Shown: positions 59,501 to 64,000 of the stretch, piece by piece
Layout of the letters: each line of letters starts with the position of its first letter
Position numbering within the stretch: position 1 is the stretch's first letter
Assembly (NCBI RefSeq): GCF_000719475.1
Contig: NZ_JOGO01000030.1
Coordinates: 1-64,000, forward strand
Source of the DNA: Streptomyces sp. NRRL F-5630
Lineage (GTDB): Bacteria; Actinomycetota; Actinomycetes; Streptomycetales; Streptomycetaceae
Direction of reading: 5' to 3'
DNA length: 64,000 nucleotides
Program-made: the position numbers and the translations under genes
Notes under the pieces: generated by a model
Databases searched by the model: none
What the model saw: only the letters and a program-made list of their open reading frames with translations
What the model was told of the DNA's origin: nothing

Positions 59501-59661
59501 GGCCCGCGGGACACGCGTCCCGCGGGCCCACCCCGCCGAAGGCCGCTGGCGGCCCGTGGCGGGGCTTCGCCGGAACGGCCCGTACCGCTTCCGGCGCAGG
59601 ACCCCCGCCGGGGACGCTCGTCCCCGGCCGAGCAGGACCCGCCGGGGACGAGCGCCCCGGC
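59501..59661 (+). terminator. Three successive hairpins between mreB and mreC
   Basis: Stem 1 has 12-bp arms 59501-59512 and 59517-59528. Stem 2 has 9-bp arms 59607-59615 and 59620-59628. Stem 3 has 7-bp arms 59641-59647 and 59655-59661 and repeats the GCCGGGGACG of stem 2. The first lies 8 bp after the mreB stop and could stop or attenuate transcription into mreC. Confidence 0.65.
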
Positions 59662-59774
59662 CAGCACGACCGGCACGATCGGCGGGCCTCCGGGTGCGGT
59701 CCGCCGTACGGCGGACCCCCGCGCGGGAGCCGTCGAGACACGGAATTCCGACGAGGAAGGCACGGCCGCCGCAC

Positions 59775-60755
59775 GTGAGGGACACACGAGAGAGCCGGCT
59801 GCTCCTGGTGCTGCTGATCGTCATCGCGTTCGCACTGATCACGATCGACATCCGCGGTGGCGAGGACTCTCCGGTGGACGGCGCCCGGCAGGCCGCCTCC
59901 GCCGTCTTCGGACCGGTCGAGAAGGGCGTCTTCGGCGCCGTCGACCCGGTCGGCAACGCGATCGGCGCGGTCCGCGACTCGGGCACGCGCCACGACCGCA
60001 TCAGCGCCCTGGAGCGTGAGAACGCCGAGCTGAAGCAGCGCCTCGGCAGCGACTCCCGCAACCGCAGCAGAGTCCGGCAGCTCGACACCATGCTCCAGCG
60101 GGCGGGCGCCGGGCAGTACGGCATCAAGGCCGCCGAGGTCATCGGCATCGGAGCGGCCCAGGGCTTCTCCTGGACCGTGACCATCGACGCGGGCACGCGC
60201 GACGGCATCAAGCGCGACATGACCGTGCTCAACGGCGAGGGCCTCGTCGGACGGGTCACCACCGTGGGCCCGTCGAGCGCGACCGTCCTGCTCGCCAACG
60301 ACCCCGACTTCACGGTCGGCACGCGCCTGGAGAGGACCGACGAACTCGGCTTCGCCTCCGGACGCGGGGACCGGCCGCTCGCCGTGCAGATGCTCAACGG
60401 CAAGGCCAAGGTCAAGAAGGGCGACCGGCTCGTCACCTTCGGCTCGCAGGCCGACAAGCCCTTCGTGCCCGGCGTCCCCGTCGGCCGCGTCGTCCGCGTC
60501 GACCCCTCGGGCGGCGACCTCACCCGCACCGTCTACGTCGAGCCCTACGTCGGCTTCACCAAGCTCGACCTCGTCGGCATCGTCGTCCAGGCCCCGCGCA
60601 AGGACCCGCGCGACGCGGTCCTGCCCGCGAAGCCCAAGCCCCAGCCCACCCCCACCGTCACCGTCACGGCCACGCCCCCGGGCACCAAGCCCTCGGACGC
60701 TCCCTCCGGCGCGCCCACGGGCGCCGCCGGGGCCGACGACGGGGACCAGGAGTAG
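59775..60755 (+). CDS. mreC: Rod shape-determining protein MreC
   Basis: A 326-aa membrane-anchored extracytoplasmic protein linking MreB to penicillin-binding proteins. One N-terminal helix (LLLVLLIVIAFALITIDI, about 9-26) precedes a coiled coil (ISALERENAELKQRL, about 76-90). The beta domain contains VTIDAGTRDGIKRDMTVLNGEGLVG. A Pro/Thr/Ala-rich C-terminal tail (PTPTVTVTATPPG) is typical of actinobacteria. GTG 59775 is the best start. mreD follows 7 bp later. Confidence 0.96.
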   Translation: MRDTRESRLLLVLLIVIAFALITIDIRGGEDSPVDGARQAASAVFGPVEKGVFGAVDPVGNAIGAVRDSGTRHDRISALERENAELKQRLGSDSRNRSRVRQLDTMLQRAGAGQYGIKAAEVIGIGAAQGFSWTVTIDAGTRDGIKRDMTVLNGEGLVGRVTTVGPSSATVLLANDPDFTVGTRLERTDELGFASGRGDRPLAVQMLNGKAKVKKGDRLVTFGSQADKPFVPGVPVGRVVRVDPSGGDLTRTVYVEPYVGFTKLDLVGIVVQAPRKDPRDAVLPAKPKPQPTPTVTVTATPPGTKPSDAPSGAPTGAAGADDGDQE

Positions 60756-60762
60756 CGGTCAC

Positions 60763-61455
60763 ATGCGCCTCAACCGGATTCTGCTCTCGACCGCCCTGGT
60801 GGTCCTCGCCCTCATGATCCAGGTCAGCGTGCTGGCCCGGCTCCAGCTCCCGGGCGCCGTGCCCGACCTGCTGCTCCTCACCGTGCTCGCGCTCGCCCTC
60901 GTCTACGGGCACCTCGCGGGCGCCTTCATCGGCTTCGGCGCCGGCCTGCTCGCCGACCTCGCCCCACCCGCCGACCACGCCGCGGGCAGGTACGCGCTCG
61001 TGCTGTGCCTCGTCGGCTACGTCGCCGGGCTCTGCCGTCCCGAGCACGGCCGGATGCGGTCCGTCCTCGGGCCGCTCGTCGTCGTCATCGGCGCGGCCAT
61101 CGGCTCGACACTCCTGTACGCGGGCGTCGGCGCCCTCGTCGGGGACACCGCGGCCCGGCACGTGGGCCTCGCGGGACTCGTGACGACCGCGACGATCTAC
61201 GACCTCGTCCTCGCCCCGTTCATCGTGCCCTTCGTCATGTGGCTCGCCCGCCGCTCCGAGAACGACCCGCTCGGCGAGAGCGTGGGCGGCGGCACGGCGC
61301 GCGGCGCCGATGTCGCGGCGGGCTGGCTCGCCTCGGGCACGGGGCTCAGCGTCGGCGGTGGCGGACGCGGCGGGCTGCGCGGGCGCATGAGCAAGGCACG
61401 CATGGCCCGCGCGACCCGCAACAGCGGGCGCATCAAGGGGGTGAAGCGGCTGTGA
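60763..61455 (+). CDS. mreD: Rod shape-determining protein MreD
   Basis: A 230-aa protein with five or six membrane helices (e.g. LLSTALVVLALMIQVSVLARL and LLLLTVLALALVYGHLAGAFIGFGAG, given as two blocks). The family pattern GFGAGLLADLAPP is present. The basic Gly/Arg-rich C-terminus (RGRMSKARMARATRNSGRI) faces the cytosol. It is coupled to mreC by a short 7-bp gap and overlaps a small open frame by 4 bp. Confidence 0.95.
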   Translation: MRLNRILLSTALVVLALMIQVSVLARLQLPGAVPDLLLLTVLALALVYGHLAGAFIGFGAGLLADLAPPADHAAGRYALVLCLVGYVAGLCRPEHGRMRSVLGPLVVVIGAAIGSTLLYAGVGALVGDTAARHVGLAGLVTTATIYDLVLAPFIVPFVMWLARRSENDPLGESVGGGTARGADVAAGWLASGTGLSVGGGGRGGLRGRMSKARMARATRNSGRIKGVKRL

Positions 61456-61652
61456 GCACCCCGCGCGGAGCGGCGGGCACGCCCCGTACACCCCGACCGG
61501 CCCGTACCTCCGGACCGGCCCGCACGCCCGCTCGGCCCGCCGTCCCAGTGCCCGCGAGCCCCGCCGCGCCCGGTACCTCCGCCCCGCCCCGGGCCACCGC
61601 AGCGACCCCCGCCGCCGCCCTCCCGCCCGTCCTCCGTACCTTCCGCCCCTGA
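61452..61652 (+). CDS. Possible small Ala/Pro/Thr-rich protein
   Basis: A 66-aa open frame starts at a GTG that overlaps the mreD stop (GTGA). Its content is Ala/Pro/Arg/Thr-rich (TPRGAAGTPRTPRPARTSG), with no helix or known domain. The stop lies 14 bp before the PBP2 ATG. The coupling geometry resembles a real gene, but the composition resembles spacer DNA. It might instead be a coupling leader for PBP2. Confidence 0.3.
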   Translation: MSTPRGAAGTPRTPRPARTSGPARTPARPAVPVPASPAAPGTSAPPRATAATPAAALPPVLRTFRP

Positions 61653-61666
61653 GGGGGAGGCGTCGC

Positions 61667-63901
61667 ATGTCGAACATTCCAGAGACCGGACGTACCCCGA
61701 GGGTCCGCATCCGGCTCGTCATCCTCCAGATCCTGGTCATGTCGCTGCTGCTCACCCTCGGCGGGCGGCTGTGGTACCTCCAGATCCGCAACGGCGACGA
61801 GTACAGGGCGGAGGCGACCGGGAACCACGTCCAGCAGGTCGTCGACCCCGCCGTGCGCGGCGCGATCCTCGACGCGCGCGGCCGCCCGCTCGCCGACAAC
61901 CAGACCCGCCTCGTCGTCTCGGCCTCCCGCACCGAACTGATGAAGACGAAGGACGACGGGAAGGCCATCCTCACCAAGCTCGCGGGCGTCCTCGGCATGA
62001 AGCCGAAGGACGTCATCGCCAAGGTGCGGCTGTGCGACGCGAAGACCCCGCAGCCGTGCTGGAACGGTTCGCCCTACCAGCCGATCCCGATCACCGACGA
62101 GGCCAGCCCCAAGCAGGCCCTCCAGATCAGGGAGCGCTCCGAGGACTTCCCCGGCATCACCGCCGAGCCCACCGCCGTCCGCCGCTACACCGCCCCCGGC
62201 GGCGCGCAGACCTCGCAGGTGCTCGGCTATCTCTCGCCCGTCACGGACGAGGAGATCAAGTCCGCCGAGAAGACCGACTCCCCCTACCTGCGCTCCGACA
62301 TGGTCGGCCGCAACGGCCTGGAGCGGCAGTACGACAAGCAACTGCGCGGCAAGGCCGGCGTGACCCGCTACGAGGTGGACAACCTCGGCCGGGTCATCGG
62401 CAAGGCCGAGTCCGACCGCGCGGAGCCCGGCGCGAACGTCGTCACGAGCATCGACGCGAGGGTCCAGGCCGTCGCCGAGTACGAGCTCGACGAGGCGATG
62501 AAGGCCGCGCGCCAGGAGTACGACAAGAACACCCACCGCAACTACAAGGCCGACTCCGGCGCCGTCGCCGTCCTGGAGGCGAAGACGGGCCGCGTCGTCG
62601 CGATGGCCTCGCTGCCCGACTACGACCCCAACGCCTGGGTCGGCGGCATCAGCGCCAAGGACTACACGAAGCTCACGAGCAAGAAGTCGAACTACCCGCT
62701 GCTCAACCGGGCCATCCAGGGCCAGGCGGCGCCCGGCTCGATCTTCAAGGTCATCTCGACGACCGCCTCGGTCGCCGCCGGGTACCCCTTCAACGGGCAC
62801 TACGACTGCTCCAGCTCGTACTCGATCGGCAACCAGGTCTTCAAGAACTTCGAGTCGGAGAACTACGGGCCCATCAGCCTCGGCCGCGCCCTGGAGGTCT
62901 CCTGCGACACCGTCTTCTACGGCATCGCGCACAACGAGTGGAAGAAGGACGGCGGCGAGAAGCCGAAGAAGAACGCCCACGACTATTTCTACAAAACCGC
63001 CCACCAGTTCGGCCTCGGCAAGGAGACCGGTATCGACCTCCCCAACGAGGTCACCGGCCGCGTCCCCGACCGCAAGTGGAAGCAGGACTACTGGAAGGCC
63101 AACAAGGCCGCCTGGTGCAAGTCCGGCAAGAAGGACGGCGACTACGCCGAGAAGATCGCCTACGAGAACTGCCTCGAAGGCAACCAGATGCGCGCGGGTG
63201 ACAGCGTCAACTACTCGATCGGCCAGGGCGACACCCTCGTCACACCGATCCAGATGGCGAGCATCTACGCCGCGCTCTCCAACGGCGGCACCCTCCACCA
63301 GCCGAGCATCGGCAAGGCCGTCATCAGCGCGGACGGCAAGAACGTCGAGGAGATCAAGCCGAAGGTCAACGCCAAGCTCCCGATCGACGCCAAGCTCCAC
63401 AAGGAGATCGACGGGGCCCTCGCCGGCGTCGCCACCCAGGGCACCGCCGCCTGGCGCTTCCAGGGCTGGCCGCAGAAGGACATCCCCATGCACGCCAAGA
63501 CCGGCACCGCCGAGGTCTACGGCAAGCAGACGACCTCCTGGTTCGCGACGTACACCAAGGACTACGCGATCGTCATGACGATCTCCCAGGGTGGTACGGG
63601 CTCCGGCGCCTCCGGGCCCGCCGTGCGCAAGATCTACAACGCGCTCTACGGCGTCGACAGCTCCGGGCACATCAACAAGAAGAAGGCCCTGCTCCCCGAG
63701 CCGGAGAAGTCACTGCCGAAGATCGAGAAGGACGGGTCGATCGACGCGCCCACCCTCAAGAAGAAGTTCGCCCCCTACAAGCTGGACACCCCGCCCTCCA
63801 CGTCACCGCTGCTTCCGCAGGACGGCGGCGGGGTGCGGGACGGCGGCGGCGTCGCGAACGCCGGAACCCCCGTCACGACCACCGCAGGGAGGCGGGACTG
63901 A
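61667..63901 (+). CDS. mrdA: Penicillin-binding protein 2 (class B)
   Basis: A 744-aa peptidoglycan transpeptidase of the elongation/sporulation complex. One N-terminal helix (LVILQILVMSLLLTLGGRLW) is followed by the pedestal domain, starting VRGAILDARGRPLADNQT. The transpeptidase motifs are Ser358-xx-Lys361 (PGSIFK), Ser412-Cys-Asp414 and Lys611-Thr-Gly. A charged C-terminal extension (LPKIEKDGSIDAP, then GGGVRDGGGV) is present. GGGGGAGG lies about 8 nt before the ATG. rodA overlaps its stop (TGATG). Confidence 0.97.
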   Translation: MSNIPETGRTPRVRIRLVILQILVMSLLLTLGGRLWYLQIRNGDEYRAEATGNHVQQVVDPAVRGAILDARGRPLADNQTRLVVSASRTELMKTKDDGKAILTKLAGVLGMKPKDVIAKVRLCDAKTPQPCWNGSPYQPIPITDEASPKQALQIRERSEDFPGITAEPTAVRRYTAPGGAQTSQVLGYLSPVTDEEIKSAEKTDSPYLRSDMVGRNGLERQYDKQLRGKAGVTRYEVDNLGRVIGKAESDRAEPGANVVTSIDARVQAVAEYELDEAMKAARQEYDKNTHRNYKADSGAVAVLEAKTGRVVAMASLPDYDPNAWVGGISAKDYTKLTSKKSNYPLLNRAIQGQAAPGSIFKVISTTASVAAGYPFNGHYDCSSSYSIGNQVFKNFESENYGPISLGRALEVSCDTVFYGIAHNEWKKDGGEKPKKNAHDYFYKTAHQFGLGKETGIDLPNEVTGRVPDRKWKQDYWKANKAAWCKSGKKDGDYAEKIAYENCLEGNQMRAGDSVNYSIGQGDTLVTPIQMASIYAALSNGGTLHQPSIGKAVISADGKNVEEIKPKVNAKLPIDAKLHKEIDGALAGVATQGTAAWRFQGWPQKDIPMHAKTGTAEVYGKQTTSWFATYTKDYAIVMTISQGGTGSGASGPAVRKIYNALYGVDSSGHINKKKALLPEPEKSLPKIEKDGSIDAPTLKKKFAPYKLDTPPSTSPLLPQDGGGVRDGGGVANAGTPVTTTAGRRD

Positions 63902-64000
63902 TGGCCGCGGGACCCTCGCTCACCGTCGCCGGATACGGCCCCGAGCGCACTTCCTGGACCCGGCTGCTCGCCAAGGGCTCGGTCGCCCGGCGGCTCGACT
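63901..64000 (+). CDS. rodA: RodA/FtsW/SpoVE family glycosyltransferase (N-terminus only)
   Basis: The first 33 codons are in the window. The ATG at 63901 overlaps the PBP2 stop by one base. The fragment GYGPERTSWTRLLAKGSVAR resembles the cytoplasmic start of streptomycete RodA/Sfr proteins. Its position directly after PBP2 supports the assignment: RodA polymerises glycan strands that PBP2 cross-links. The membrane helices lie beyond the window end. Confidence 0.8.
   Translation, partial: MAAGPSLTVAGYGPERTSWTRLLAKGSVARRLD

Overview
The window reads as chromosomal DNA from a Streptomyces or very close relative. GC content is very high, GTG starts are common, and the gene content is typical of the genus: tandem clpP1-clpP2 followed by clpX, a mreB-mreC-mreD-PBP2-rodA cell-wall cluster with folC, DUF4233 and ndk upstream, two aminopeptidase N paralogues, a mycothiol-type DsbA-like protein and an Fe superoxide dismutase behind a Nur-like operator. 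From memory, the right half matches the conserved mre-folC-valS-clp-tig block of streptomycete chromosomes; I could not run a comparison. I see no prophage, insertion sequence, plasmid or CRISPR array.

Layout. 1-7 kb: a cysteine-free ROK regulator with a palindromic operator candidate, an MscS channel, an HNH endonuclease, a luciferase-like oxidoreductase and a transmembrane Ser/Thr kinase. 7-10.5 kb: an EF-hand protein, then three translationally overlapping or adjacent genes (isocitrate/isopropylmalate dehydrogenase-like, isochorismatase-like cysteine hydrolase, TIGR00027-type methyltransferase). This trio looks like a small uncharacterised pathway and is the best candidate for something new. 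10.5-16.5 kb: an 18-bp minisatellite, a repeat-containing hypothetical ORF, malQ, a small membrane protein, a PPOX-type protein, pssA, and about 1 kb of repeat-rich DNA without a credible gene.

16.5-31 kb: pepN, an FAD monooxygenase, asd, a NUDIX hydrolase, a Tat-type metallophosphoesterase, an AbiEi/DUF559-like protein, a second pepN, a mycothiol-dependent DsbA-like protein and a small zinc-ribbon protein. The regions upstream of the two pepN genes share CCCTGA motifs. 31-45 kb: sodF, two APC permeases flanking bioY, rpiB, an Fpg/Nei glycosylase, an Eis-type acetyltransferase, a SpoIIE-type phosphatase, a CPA2 antiporter, an acyltransferase and a small membrane protein, then tRNA-Gly(TCC) and tRNA-Pro(TGG).

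45-64 kb is housekeeping. Trigger factor, ClpP1, ClpP2 and ClpX handle protein folding and turnover, with a ClgR-like site before clpP1. ValS, a second MreB-like actin, FolC, DUF4233 and Ndk follow, then MreB, MreC, MreD, PBP2 and the first 33 codons of RodA, which together direct lateral and spore-wall peptidoglycan synthesis.

Two regulatory themes recur. Several genes have a TAnnnT -10-like hexamer 6-8 nt before the start codon, which suggests leaderless transcripts. Intergenic and terminal coding DNA carries many short tandem repeats, often with periods that are multiples of three.
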